This document shows positions 39,892 through 52,300 of a stretch of DNA of 56,808 nt, in pieces; position 1 is the first letter of the stretch; every line of letters begins with the position of its first letter. A program made the position numbers and the translations under genes. The notes under the pieces were generated by a model. It was given only the letters and a program-made list of their open reading frames with translations. It was not told the origin of the DNA and searched no databases. Source of the DNA: Corallochytrium limacisporum (lineage: Eukaryota; Opisthokonta); contig PDIP01000053.1 in the NCBI GenBank assembly GCA_002811645.1, forward strand, positions 116,771 through 173,578, read 5' to 3'.

Positions 39892-41208
39892 TCATTTGAA
39901 GCTGACCGTCAGCGCAGCATTCAGGACATTCGCGTCTTCGAGGGTGGCATCGGCCTTTTCGTTCAACACTTCGTTGTGCGTACGCAACTCAAAGTCTGCC
40001 TTTGCGAGCTGGTCGTTTTCCGCGCGGAGTCGGGCAAAGATCTGTTTGATGGGCCACTCTCGCATGCACGGTAAGACAAGCCGTTTGTTGTTCGGCAGGC
40101 GGACCTGGACTCGAGTCTTGAGTTCGGCAGCGACATCTGCACCAGGAGGATCCAGGGGCTGAATTCCTAAGCCGATTAGGTCCTTCTTCTCCTCCACCCT
40201 TTCCTCTTTCACGGTGCCTTTGGCTTCGGCTTCTTCATCATCCCCGGCCGCTGCTTCGTCATCTGATGACTCAAACGATGCACTGTAGCTGGCCCATCCC
40301 TCAGAGTCCACACTTGGGCTGCGTTCCTTTCGATCTTTCGCTGTCGTCTTGAGTTTTTTCGTTTCGTTGCCCGGATCCGCTGCCGCGAGAGACGCTGCCA
40401 CTGCCGCCGCCATCTGTGCCTCCTCGCTCATGTCATACAGCGTATCTGTCTTGCGCTTGCGTGAGTTCTGAGATCGTAGCCAGGACTCAACTTCCTCGCA
40501 GAACTTTAACGAGTCTTTGAGCTCTTTGAATGTGACAAGGCGGGCCCCAGTCTCTGCCTCTATCACGCAGACAACGGGAGGCTCTGCATTAATGCGGTAG
40601 CGTTGTACGAATGTCTGGCCTTCCTCCGTCTCTTTATCAACTTGCATGAACAGGAACTTCTCACGAATCAGTGTCTTTACGATATCAATGCGCCAGATAT
40701 CCCGGTTCATAGCATAGGAGTCAAAGGATTTGGAATCTTGCAAGTTGACCATGACGTTCTTCCCACTTGTTTTGCCTTCCTCTCGGGCCGATTCCAGATC
40801 CCCGTCGTACATAACATCCTCCGGTGGTTTGAACAGGTCAGCAATTAGACTCGCCTTGGAACCTTTGCTTTTGTCTGAGACTGTGCCATCGAAGGCTGTG
40901 TTTGTTTTCTTCTTCTTATAGCGGATGCGATTCCTTGCTGGGTTCAGCAGTCCGGGCAGCCCCGGTACATCTTCCACTAATATACCGCTCGTTTTCGCAA
41001 TTGGTGCTCGCACTCCGTCTGCATCGACTGCAGGTGCAGATCCACCGGCTTCTAGTCCATCCTCACCCGCTGCAAAGAACAGTTCCACAGCAGCATTGCT
41101 ATTCCAGTCGCTTGCCTCCAGAAATTTCCGGGCTGTGCCCGCGTCGCAGCCAAGGATGCCCTTGACCTCTTGCACGAGGCGTACCTCTTCTTGAGGATCT
41201 GTAGGCAT
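39892..41208 (-). CDS. UBXN7: UBX domain protein 7-like p97/VCP adaptor
   Basis: Adaptor linking ubiquitinated substrates (and cullin ligases in animals) to the p97/Cdc48 ATPase. 438 residues from the ATG at 41208; the frame extends 14 codons upstream, but only to TTG. Domains in order: UBA (about 6-48, VKGILGCDAGTARKFLEASDWNSNAAVELFF), a Pro/Gly linker, a UAS thioredoxin-like domain (about 115-255, with NRDIWRIDIVKTLIREKFLFMQVD and EPPVVCVIEAETGARLV), a UIM-like helix (EEAQMAAAVAASLAAA, about 275-290), an acidic Ser-rich linker, and the UBX domain (360-438) with VQVRLPNNKRLVL and FELRTHNEVLN. Animal UBXN7 has this UBA-UAS-UIM-UBX order; the UBX surface R-FPR loop is replaced by CMREWPIKQIF, which may alter p97 binding. 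Confidence 0.9.
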   Translation of the reverse strand: MPTDPQEEVRLVQEVKGILGCDAGTARKFLEASDWNSNAAVELFFAAGEDGLEAGGSAPAVDADGVRAPIAKTSGILVEDVPGLPGLLNPARNRIRYKKKKTNTAFDGTVSDKSKGSKASLIADLFKPPEDVMYDGDLESAREEGKTSGKNVMVNLQDSKSFDSYAMNRDIWRIDIVKTLIREKFLFMQVDKETEEGQTFVQRYRINAEPPVVCVIEAETGARLVTFKELKDSLKFCEEVESWLRSQNSRKRKTDTLYDMSEEAQMAAAVAASLAAADPGNETKKLKTTAKDRKERSPSVDSEGWASYSASFESSDDEAAAGDDEEAEAKGTVKEERVEEKKDLIGLGIQPLDPPGADVAAELKTRVQVRLPNNKRLVLPCMREWPIKQIFARLRAENDQLAKADFELRTHNEVLNEKADATLEDANVLNAALTVSFK

Positions 41209-41924
41209 AAATATGCTTTCCTGTATTCGTATGCCGTTATCAATTATCAATGAACCATCACCACCGTTTCGTTTCCACCGCCGACGTCATGGTCGCCAAA
41301 CTTCGCTTTCAGGCTTTCGCGCGGTCATGTGGAGCGTATGTTAACGTTCACCATGTATGTACCTTCATTTCCTCATTTGACAAAGACAAGACCATTTAAA
41401 GAGAACTCATATATAACCCCGGACTGTGACCCCGAAATGACACAAACCCTGCGAGAGCAAAGAACAACCTCGTTCTCCTCGAACAAGCTCCCAAACGCAT
41501 CCAGCCCGTTTTCGCATTCTGCGGTGTCCCTCTCGCCTCCCTAAACCCGGACGTTTGGCGCGCTACTGGGACCTTCGGTTACAGCCACGGACCTTTTCGA
41601 AGAAAGAGGTCCCCCGCCCCTCCCAACGGGGCCGGTGGGAAAAGGAGGAAGGGGGCCGGGTATTGCGCAAAAAAAAGCCTCTTGCTGACAGAATGTGTAG
41701 GGGTTTCCGGGACCCGTTGATTTGCGCACGGGGTAGGCGTATCGTGCGGATGCTTAATATCTTGTTCCTTCCTGATGGAACCTGTGGGGGTGTGGGAACA
41801 TGCCTTCCGTCATGTTCAGCTATTTAAACTGTGGCATCCTTCTAGTCCGTGTTTATTAGAAGCAGGTATATATCCAAACTATACCAAAGCAACTTGATCA
41901 TGGAGTACTCATTACATTCACATT
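41209..41924. other. Divergent interval between UBXN7 and the GNAT gene
   Basis: Contains both promoters. GC-rich around 41560-41680 with a GGGAGG/CCTCCC character, AT-rich on both sides. No gene or repeat recognised. Confidence 0.4.
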
Positions 41925-42479
41925 ATGGTTACCAAAGCAAGAAACAAAGGCGAAGTTGTCTGGGAGTTTCCCGACTACACACTTCGAAGATATAAGGATG
42001 GCGACCAAGAGGGAGTGGTCAAGCTTATTAGCAAGGTACTGGAAGCGTTCGACATATCACTCTCTCCTCAGTCTACAGATGCTGATCTTTTCGATACGGA
42101 CGGTGTCGTGCTCAACCAGGGGGGTGATTTCTGGGTGCTAGTGAACAAAGAGAGTGATGAGATCGTGGGCTCGGGGTCATGGTTACCCTGCCACGACCGT
42201 CCAGGCTGCGTAGAGATCCGCAAGATGTATATCCACTCTAGTTGTCGTGGCAAGCGGTTAGGTGTCAAGGTCCTCAAGCTGCTTGAGGAGGCTGCCGCCA
42301 GGGAAGGCTACAAGTCTGGCAGGCTGGATACTAACTCCAAGCTGAAAGTAGCCCGGGCCATGTACATGAGGTACGGATGGACTGACTGGCCGTACGAGAT
42401 AGGTAACGCTCCCTCACGGTGTGACGTCGTGCTTTACAAGGAGCAACTGGGCACACACTTTGACAACGTGGAGTTATAG
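41925..42479 (+). CDS. GNAT-family N-acetyltransferase
   Basis: 184 residues, a single GNAT domain that transfers an acetyl group from acetyl-CoA to an amine. Seen: the N-terminal strand-helix YTLRRYKDGDQEGVVKLISKVL, then DFWVLVNKESDEIVGSGSWLP (strands 2-4), the acetyl-CoA motif A EIRKMYIHSSCRGKRLGVKVLKLLEEAA with R-G-K-R-L-G in the place of R/Q-x-x-G-x-G/A, and motif B with LDTNSKLKVARAMYMRYGW, ending in Y-E-x-x-x at the last strand. The substrate is unknown. Similarity is to small-molecule and protein GNATs of general type (pattern MYxHxxxRGKxLG). No targeting signal. Confidence 0.85.
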   Translation: MVTKARNKGEVVWEFPDYTLRRYKDGDQEGVVKLISKVLEAFDISLSPQSTDADLFDTDGVVLNQGGDFWVLVNKESDEIVGSGSWLPCHDRPGCVEIRKMYIHSSCRGKRLGVKVLKLLEEAAAREGYKSGRLDTNSKLKVARAMYMRYGWTDWPYEIGNAPSRCDVVLYKEQLGTHFDNVEL

Positions 42480-44777
42480 AGATACAATACCAATACATAA
42501 ACTATTCGAATATGACAATGACTCCTCCTCCCCTTCTTTCGCCACCCATAGGAGTTTACGACTTGTATTGGATTTCTTCCTGCCACATCACCCTCTATAG
42601 TTCGCCATGGTGACTAGTGAATATTTTGTGTATGACATGCACCAGGGGATCTAGAAGGAAGGCTAGAATTGAGCGCGGTTTTCCTCGTTATGTGCCCATT
42701 ACTTGTACGGTGCAGATAGATCCCGTCCGTCCATGTCACTGGCGCTGTGCCCATCTATCACTACACTGTTGACAAGTCCTAACGGATTGCGCTGCCATAC
42801 ATGAGTTCAGCCAAGGTTAGTGATCACAACAGAAACCAGATCAGACGGGACCAAGATGCTTCTTCGGTGATGGCGATGTGGAGGCTAAGAAGGGCGTAGC
42901 AAGGGCGAGATGACAAATCCTTAGTCCTGCAAAGTGTATTATCCAGCGGATGGTAGGGTCCCCTGACGGTACCATCTCCTGATTGGCTGCCCCCCTCGCG
43001 ACTTTACAGGCGTTTTTCTTCAATACTGACAGATGGGGGGTGGTTGATGGGTGTTCTTCCTGCGGTGTGAATTTGACAGCACGGGTAAAGTTGCTGAGCG
43101 AGAGAAAAAGTTCCGTAGGAAATCATAGTGAATTTCTGTACCCCTAATCCCTTCGTGAGCGTTCGGGCGGGTCAGCAACTAATGCACCCCGCCCCCCCCC
43201 CCCAAAGGCCATCAGGATTGTTTCAGTACAAATTTGCCATCCAGAGTACACGCGGATTGCGCAGAAGTTCTATCCCCGTTCGGATGTCATCGTAGGATGG
43301 CAGCTCCTTCGTTCTCAGACTGTGCTCGAGTAGGAGCGTTCCTACAATGTCTCGCATCCGCCTCCGAGTGCATTGTAGCCGGCAGCGGGATCACACCGCG
43401 GGCGCGATAGCGCACGTCGAAGTAGTAGGTGGAGGAGTGCGTGTACAGAACAGGTTTCGTACATCTCATCAACCATGTTTCCACGATGTCATGCAGCATC
43501 GATGTCTGCAACTCTTTTGGGCCGGAAAATGTGACAGATGTTTGATTTTATGATCGTTCGGTTTGCAGCTACCGTCGGCAATGTGCGATTGACTTGAATT
43601 GGAAGGTGTTGGAGTTGCCATTACGAGTGGTCCCTAACATTTACGTGTTCCTCTCTTGTCCGTCACCACACACGTAAGCATCCAAAATGACACCGAGAGT
43701 TCGCACGGTGGGTTTCTATGCCCTACCGATCACTCTGCCTGAACTACACTTTGCTGCCAATGTCGCGTCACGGGCGTTCGTAGATTCATCTTTCAAGGAC
43801 AAAACGGGATGATGGCACTACATCACCAATGCAGCTTAGCATCCATCTCCCGGCAATTCTTGGTTGATTCCCTGGCAGACGGTCCTCATCTAGGACTGCA
43901 GGACCATCAAAACCATACAAGCAGTGCCAAGCGGACGCTTTGCCAATGTCGAGGGTAGACTGTGGAGCGCATTCTCGCTTTCCTGTGGGAGGGCAGGTGT
44001 CTCCTGATCCTCAACCCCCCCCTCCTTCACTTTCACTCCCCTCCCCTTTCCCTGTGGACGGACTCTCGCTGATTCGATTCAGAATACATCTGAACTGTTT
44101 GATCATGACCGTCATGAACTGATTATATATGATCCCCTGACGAGAAGAAGAAGCTGAAATGGTAAAAAGTTTATCCCCCCTGATGATCTGTCTCTTGCTT
44201 CTGTCGATGGTGCATGTGCCCAACCCCCCAACTCAGCAGCGTCTACTTGTACCGTGCCCATTCCTATGGACTGTGCTAAGAGATGGGGCACCCCACCTAA
44301 GGAGTTGCGGTGCCGGATGGGCATGGTCGTTGAGGACACTGTGTTGGACTCCTGCTGGGAGGTTTTCATTCAAAACATACAAGATCTATTTGAACATCCA
44401 GGGATAGCCCTTGCCTTGCGGTCATGAGCTCATTCACCAGCCGACAGGCGCCCTGACATGCATGCTGCGTGGGTCCAAAGTCGTGGTTGGGATCCCGAGC
44501 CCTTCTCTTTAGCTTCGGGCTCTTACGTTGGTGATGGTGGTTCAGCATCTCATGCATACAATGGTCCTAAGATCAATCTCTACTGCCATCCACCAGACGC
44601 ATCCACCATACCACGAAAGATTCGCAAAACATGTGACTTTACGGGTTGCAACTGCATCGCATTTGCGAGGCCGAGGAAGGGGGGAAAGGAATGCATGCCC
44701 CGCTCAACTGCCAAACCAACCGACCGAACATCGAACACCATCCCAAACGCATTTCAAAACATATTTCAATACTGTTC

Positions 44778-44813
44778 GCTTAGCGAGGGCACTCTGCTTA
44801 GCGAGGGCACTCT
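44778..44813. repeat. 18 bp tandem duplication
   Basis: Two perfect adjacent copies of GCTTAGCGAGGGCACTCT. Confidence 0.9.
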
Positions 44814-44897
44814 TGCTGACAAAGGAACCAGGAATGCCAATTGAATGTCTAAGCAGGTTGGAGCAGCGCGCAAAGTTCCCATCGTGTGCCGTTCAGT

Positions 44898-45158
44898 TCA
44901 AAGGACCCGGAAAGAGCGTTCACCTCCGCACAGCCATGCAAGAGTATGCACTGCTTCCTCAACCGCCTGCCTGAAACTGCTGTAGACTAACATATCGTCA
45001 GCAATGTACGCTTGCTGTCCGTTCCCCTTCGCGTAATCGGGACCCAGTGCTTGCAACTGTGATGAGGACACGCTCCACACGAAGCAACCCCACGGAATTC
45101 GAACCCCCGGGGCTGTACCTACATCACGCCTGCTGATAAGGCTTTCAAAAAAAAACAA
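44898..45158 (-). pseudogene. Decayed Ty3/gypsy-like reverse transcriptase fragment
   Basis: The minus strand reads GVRIPWGCFVWSVSSSQLQ, resembling the T-R-V-P-x-G-x-x-x-S-x-x-x-F-Q segment of Ty3/gypsy reverse transcriptase. About 15 residues later comes QQAYIADDMLVYSS, resembling the catalytic block x-Y-x-DD-x-L-V-Y-S (with one extra residue before DD), then EEAVHTLAWLCGGERSF in the place of the following helix. Order and spacing fit the palm domain. The frame is broken at both ends, and neither the finger domain nor RNase H can be read nearby, so this is a relic. Confidence 0.45.
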
Positions 45159-45686
45159 AAAAGAACTGGAGACACCGTCAAACTAGGATAATACATTCCA
45201 CCACCAATCCCTGAACACCCATGAAGGAAACGGGCCAAAACCAGAATAAATCTCTCGCTCTCTCTCCCCTGGTCTCTCCATCTCCGGTGGTCTCAGTCCA
45301 GTTTGCGCCTGTAGAGTGCGCGATGAAACCGCTGGCTTGTCCCTGTATTCCGCTCTACACCCGCTGCGGCAACCCCGCTGCCACCAAAATCTATCATCAA
45401 AAGAAAAAACCTTGGGTGCGTTTAATATCAAAAATTCGCGAAGATTCAGAAACACCCAAGGCGGTGAAAAGAATTGTATGGAAAGCAACTATGAGCCAGC
45501 CACCAAGCCCTACCATGCCCCTTCCCCAGCCCCCCCCCACGGGGTCTTGCCTCCTCGGTGGTGTCCATCTTATACCAGTCTGTCAGTCCCAGCCACCCCT
45601 GTTCCCCAGATAACATAGATAGGAACAGCTGCCCGGGAGTGTTATGTTGGCCACTTACAAAAAGAGGAGTGCTAGTTTAAAAAAAG

Positions 45687-45803
45687 AAAAGAGGAGAGAG
45701 ATGTTTCAATGAGGAATGGGGNNNNNNNNNNNNNNNNNNNNNNNNNNNNNNNNNNNNNTTAAAAAAAAAAAAGAGGAGAGAGATGTTTCAATGGGGAAGG
45801 GGG
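45687..45803. other. Scaffold gap (37 N at 45722-45758) flanked by the same sequence on both sides
   Basis: The sequence AAAAGAGGAGAGAGATGTTTCAATG followed by G-rich bases occurs at 45687-45721 and again at 45769-45803, with poly-A before both. The two contig ends very probably overlap, so the gap and one copy are artefacts. Confidence 0.8.
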
Positions 45804-48800
45804 GGGGGGGGGAGAACATTCTTGGGCCTCGTTCATAGTGTCAAGCCATAGGCCCTGACCGAAGGATATGAAACCGGGGAAGCGTCAGCCGACTCGCACT
45901 GCCGTGTCCACAACGGTCACAGCCAAACACTCGCAGATGGTCAGGCCATAATGCGAGGTTTCGATGAGGAAATAACGGTTAGGACGAAAATTGCACAGGT
46001 CTGAGTGGTTCGGCAGGGGAAGGTGCTTTTTGTGGGGGGCAGGCCTCACGAACCCCCGGGATGGGAGGGGGAGGGGGAAGAGGAGAGGCGAGGCACTGAT
46101 GGGGGGGGGGGGTAGAGCAGCCACCGCCTTCGCCCGGATCGTATGCTGTTGGTGCTTCTGAGGTGCCCTACCATGGGATACGGGAACCCGCAACGAAAAA
46201 AAAGGGGGAGTCGGCCATTTTGCCACCACGAACATTGTGACAAAAAACCATTTCAGCGCCCGTTGTGCGGAGGAAGAGAGCGCACCAGGACAGAAAATTT
46301 TTCGCCAAGACCCGAGTAAATTATACGGTTCTGTAGAATTTTAATCAATACGATGTATATTCGATAAGGACATGAAAACTGGGTTATATCTCAGGGCCTT
46401 CCGCAATATGTGAAATCCGAGACTCGTTCGCGAACAGATCGAGCGGAAGAAAACCCTGCGCGATCGTGCGAATGTACCTAAAGGGGTGGATAAATGTCAG
46501 TAGATTAAGTATAAAAATCAGAGAGTACGGCCCCCGGAGGAGTAGTACGTGGCACTATTTGGTGGTGGCGGTGATCGTTGCTGGATGGGAATAGCTACCA
46601 CGCGGGTGGGATCCAGATGTGTTGATACTAATGTAATTGTATGGAGAAAATCTCTGTAGCGATGGGGTGGTGGCGATGCGGGTCGAGAGATACACCTGGG
46701 TTCCACCACCCCGAGTGAAAGGAGTGTGGGTGTGCGTGATAGTGAGGTAAGACGAAAATCAAGTGAATTGGACGTAAATCCACCCTGCCCCGTACTGGCA
46801 CAGTGGAGCCAGTGTACGTGTCATTTCCTTTTTGTTTGTTTTACCCTCTCTGGTCCATTGTACATTCAGTACTAAACGTTGATGAAAATGAAACAAGAGG
46901 AAAAAGTTGGTGAGGCTGATTCTTCCTCAGGAATCGCAAGCGGAGATTGGATGAAGCGGCAGAGCGGTGGCGTTGCTTGGCTAGCGGGACAGAACAGTCT
47001 CTATTCAAAATACATCGCATTCGAGATTTTTCACACACGAATTGTTGGGGTTGCGGCGTCACAGAGAGTCCAACAGTTTTGCCTTCTGTGTGTGGAAGTA
47101 TCAGTTTTCGAAGGAGAATGTACGGTGTTTTCAATGCCAATACGTTCGGCGAGGACAACTGCATGACAGGCTTTTCAAAGGCCATCGAACGTGCTTTCAG
47201 TCTCTCATTCCATCGTCATTCTTTTGGAATGTGTAAAAATATGTTTACTGAGTGTATGAAAAATAAAAGAAAGTGATAGTATATCTATCCCAACGCGTTT
47301 ATCAGACGCGAACCGGCTTCCGTCCGAACTTCCTCGATGGATCCGTCCATACTCTCACACATTCAGTACTGTATCTGGCAGGGTGAAAAATTTTCTTGAA
47401 CTCCATTCGGTGGTTGTTCGGTGGTGTGTCAGTGACGCAAATTCTACAACCGGGGTCGTCCCACAAAGTCCCGACTGCGAAATGTAGTAATAGACGTACT
47501 CTACCCGAAGACAAGGAATTGTTCGAGCTGGGGGAAGGGGGGAGGGGACCCGGCTCCTTTCCACACTACCACCTACCGCCACTGCCCTCCGCAACTCAGC
47601 ACAGAGCCTGGGCGCGCCAGTAGCTCCAGGGCCAGTGGTACCACACACAGGAGAGAGGGAAAAGGCCAGACGAGGCGTGTACCTTTTTAAAAAAAAAAGA
47701 GAGTGGGAGAAGGAAGCCCGTCGATTTTTTACCGCAAGAATTGCACGCCTCCTCTCCTCCAACCCCCCCCCCTCTTGAGCTATCGACAGCGCGTGTGTGT
47801 GTATGTAGTGTGTGTGTGTGTCTATCGCGGAGTCGAAGAAACTTATCAGTTGGTTTCAAGGCTCAACGTAGATAGCGAAACAGAAGCCGCGGCCACTTTT
47901 AGTGTTGTCGTCCCTTACCCATTGTTCACACTTAATACAGATCTGGGCGATAATCTGCATTGACATGAGTAGTAACTGACTCCAAATTGTTTACATCTCC
48001 TATAGTGCTTTGGCTTTCATCTCTTGGCAGTTTGGTGGCACCAATCGATCCCCCGGTACCTGTCTTGCCCAGAAAAAAAAAAGAAATTCGAAGCAAAGGC
48101 AGAGAGTACTGGACCTGTTTTGAGACACCGGGGAACCCCCTGTGCCTGCGGAGTACTGGCGGGAATTATGCATATATCCCAATTCGGAACTTTGGCGGAG
48201 CACACAGGGTCAGAACGCGGTGGACATTCCTCTCAGCACAGTCATCAGCCCACCCCCGGAGAGAAGTATGACTACACCAGAGCGTGGCCCAGCAGGAGCG
48301 GTGAGTGAGGGTGGGTGGGGTGGGGGCATGGTCTCACCGAAAAACCAAAAACGCACGCAGACCGACTTTCCCCACAAAAGCATTGGGCGGACTGAGAGAA
48401 ATCCGAATCCCAATGAGGGAGACTCGAAGACGTCTGCGTCGGCCCTCCCCCCCACGGGGCTTCCTCGCTCTCTCTTCTTTCACACACTGTGCGTCACCTG
48501 TTCCTTTGTAAAGACACCTGCCTCGCTCTCCGTCCGTTTTTTCCTTCCGGTTCTTCGTTTCGGTCCCCCCTCCCTCCACACGGGGGAGAAGGGAGGTCTC
48601 CGCTCTCTCCCCCACCCCTCGCCACCATTTCTCTGCTGGCGGTTTTTGTTGTTTTTTTATCTCCCGACAGAATAAAAAACTGGCGTTTTGGCATTCTAGG
48701 TCTTCACCGGTTTCTTCTCTGTGTTAATGTCCCCCCCCCCTTCATACCTCCCCCTTCCACGACCACCACCGGGGAGACCATTTTTCGTCCTCACTGGCTT

Positions 48801-49336
48801 CCGTTCCCTCACTCCCCCGCTTTTCTCCTCTTCCTATTTTTCCTCGGTGGCACCCGAAACAGTCCCAGAGAAGGGAGGGTGTGTGGCGCTTAGTTTCGAG
48901 TGTCGTCGCAGGGGCTGTCGCTCGTGCGTTCGTTCGTCACCGTGAGTTGCGGTGTTTGCTAAGTGTCGCTGGTTCCTGAGCGGTTCCGCCACTTCAGGCA
49001 AACCGGATTTACTGAAGACATGACGAAGAAAGTTTAATTGTTGTGGGATGCTCGTTGGTAAACTTGAAGATGGCTAAGACATTCTGTTCCATGTGTTGCT
49101 TTTTTGGCCAGCTATTTGGCAGTGTCCACGAACAGTTTCTTGAGGTCAAGTTGGTGCACATTTCTCAACCTGAACGAACTAACATTAAGGCGAATCATAA
49201 ACGAGAATATAGTCACTACGGTGCCTTGGTTTATTATGGGCACGGATAGGATTCTTTAGTTCTTTGTCTGCGCAGGCAACGAAATTCATATAAATATAGT
49301 CAGCACAGAGCGTAATCAGTAGAAAACAGCTCAAAT

Positions 49337-52300
49337 ATGGGAAACGAAATCACCAAGTTCGACTACACGAGGGTGCCCGGGGCCCCAATGGTCTTCGAGA
49401 AATACGAATTCCAGTCCTATGACAAAGATGAAGAAGGTAATGATGTCTTGTCAGGCGACAGAATCACTGCCGACTTTGAGGACATGAGCCTGAAAGAAGG
49501 AGAGCAGCACGCCAAACTATCAGGTGGTATAAAGAAAGGGTTTGGACCAGGGGAAAAAGCCATGTCCAAGACAACCTTCAAAGTTACTGAAACCGTGTAC
49601 AACGTGAAAGTCTTCTCCTCTCAGGACCAAGAGCTCCTTGAAAAAGCTGTCGAAGAAGACTGGGATGTCGGTATTGAATCTGCACGGAAGCATGTTTCCG
49701 TTGCCTTCATGGGTACATTTGAACCCGAGATGGCCAAAAAGGGCGACAACTCATTTGAAATTACCCTAAACTACCGACTGCCAGGATATTTGGACAGCGT
49801 CAACTTCATTATGTTCAGTAACAACTCGCCTGGTAAAGGTGCGCTACCCACCCACTACGTGCCCCGTGTGTACACAACCAGCGTCGAGGGTGAAGATCCT
49901 TCATTTGACTTCACCATGTACTTCCAGATCTGGGAAATGAGACCCGGCAACAAGCGCTTGCTCGGAAAGATCGATGTCGGGGGAATGGTCAGAATTGCCT
50001 ACAATATCAACACTGGCCAAAAAGACATTGATAAGATGGCCCATCGCTTCACCACTCTACAGGAGCGTGATATTGAGGAGACAACCGCCCGGAAGGACAA
50101 GGTTGACGACGCCGAGTCGGCTGAGCAGTTGGATGCATACCTGTACCAACAGACTGTTCTGGACATTAAGGCTTTCATGCAGGCTTTCAGCAAGTATAAC
50201 CCGATTGGCGATTCCTTCTTTGTCGCAGGCCGTGATGACACAATGTTGCACATTGCTGAGTTCCCACCGTCCGGCAGATGCGCTGCGGGTGAGGGAGATA
50301 CATCGGATACACAAATGGCGGTCTTGTTTTTGAATGCCGTTGGCAAGGCTAGTCGCTACACGTCGTTAGTCTGCGATAAGCTAGCGAAGGAAAAGAGCAT
50401 TCGCTGTTACATCATGGATGTGCGTGGACATGGCAAGAGTGGTGGAAAGCGAGGAGACAGCCCTGACCGTGAGACAGTTTGGTCCGACATTCGTAGTGTT
50501 GTCCGGCACTTGCGCTGGCATGCACCCCACATGACCCTCGCTATGGGCGGCCTCTTTGCGAACTGTGGTGTTGCACTCAATTATTGCTCGTGGAAGGGCA
50601 GAGAGCCAGTTGATGGGTTGATTTTTGTAGCCCCGTCTTTTGGACCAAACTCCACAAAGTTGTACCGCTTGGATAACTTTGACAAATATCTGACAGAGAT
50701 GGGCCTCAAGTTGAACTTGAATGCTATTCGTATGAATAAGGCACTGGGAGGACTGGTCAACAGGCACGCACCAGTAATTACTCTTAAACGGGAGCAGGAG
50801 GAGTTCTCCATGACATATGCACAGTTGAGCGCTGTTATGCCAGAAAACGTGAAAAAGCAAATGCAGCTAATCGATGTCCCATTCACCCTGATTATTGGTG
50901 AGAAAGATGAGTTGGTGAAACCGCCAAAGATTGCTGAATACATCCAGCGGGCACAGTTTTACAAAATCAACGCGAAAAAGAATACGGGCATTTCCCCCAG
51001 GATCCTTCAGGGCGTCTGCCATTTAGAGATCCTGTTGTATGCCCATGAACATGTCGCAGAACAGTTGACTCGTATGCGGGAGCTGAAGCAGGGCTCGAGG
51101 CACTCGTCCACGAGCTCCACAGGTAAGGTCAGGCTGCGTCGCTCCTCTGGTGATTTCTCATCCGACGCCTCGGGCAGACTTACTCCACCACTTGATATCA
51201 AGCCAGCGCGGAGCCCGAAGCTCCTCGGATCGCAATCTCAGGCAGACAGTGGATCTCTTTCCCTCAGTCGGCAAGCAAGTGGTTCCAGTGCTTCTCTGGG
51301 AGCAATGTTCGGGGATGCATTAAAGTCACCGCCAGGAGACGACGAGACGGCGCTCTCCCATCGCAACAGTGCCGCAAGCGCAAGCAGTGCGGAGATGCGA
51401 CTTGATGACAGGTACGTTATGGACTTTACCACCTTCTTGGCCAAGGTGGCCGACATCTCCACTCCGCCAGAGGGTTTCTTCCTCGAAGCCATCGACGGTA
51501 GTCGTTTGGTGTACGGAAGGTTCTTGGCGGCTCAACCGGACCTGGTAGACACTGTGTTTATCGCCTTCAGCGGTATCAAATGGTGGTCAGTGGTTGCGGA
51601 CCAACTGGCCACCGAGGTCAATGTTACTTCCTACGCCCTTGACATTCGTGGTCGTGGCATGAGTGACGATGTTGACAAGAGTGGTGGCACTCGAGACTTG
51701 CTGTGGCTGGATATCCGCAAGTTTGTACGCACCATAAAGTACAACCACCCGGGTTGCCGTCTGGTCCTTGCCGCCTCATCCTTCATGGCAGGTGTCCTGA
51801 TCAACTATGCGTTGTGGGACCAACGGGAGAAAGTGGATGGTTTGGTCATGCTCTCCCCATTCTTCCTGCCTTTCAATGGCAATGACAACATCGTGACTCA
51901 GTTGGCGAAGGACATACTCACCCACAAGATTCCTGAGAACTTTAATCTTTCACAGACGGTTACAAATGGACACGGTCGCAATTTGCAAGCGCAGAAGCAC
52001 GTCCTGCATCATTTGAAGGAAAGCAAATCTGTGCCACCCATCCTGGGCGCGAAGGATGTGCCCGTCTCGGTCGAAAGCATAAAGACCGTTGACCCCACTG
52101 TTCTCCGTCAGTACTCACCGTCCATGATCATGTCAATGACTCTCAGTGGACCTCTGGAAGATGCAGTTAGACAGATTGATATTCCAATTGCGGCTGTGCA
52201 CGGCAGTGATGCTAAGGTAATTAATTTGGACGAATTGCGCAAGGCTTTCCACTCTCGGGATGGTGTGATCATGATTGACGACTGTACGTTCGAAGAGGGC

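Larger units (their letters stand above)
42480..49336. other. 6.9 kb gene-free interval before the hydrolase-kinase gene
   Basis: The largest gap. It holds a reverse transcriptase-like relic (44898-45158, minus), an 18 bp tandem duplication, a scaffold gap at 45722-45758, many G and C runs (43189, 45528, 45801, 46099, 47766, 48728), a TG repeat near 47790-47822, and C/T-rich sequence at 48380-48850. 48900-49336 becomes AT-rich and is the likely promoter and leader of the next gene. No intact gene or RNA gene found. Confidence 0.45.

Noticed and set aside
42840-43560. Short opposing open frames that might be further retroelement pieces
   Set aside because: No motif of protease, reverse transcriptase, RNase H or integrase could be placed with correct spacing.
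45080-45125. tRNA-like GGGTTCGAATTCC on the minus strand
   Set aside because: The T-stem pairs poorly and no anticodon arm or matching acceptor strand is present; the site overlaps the reverse transcriptase-like frame.
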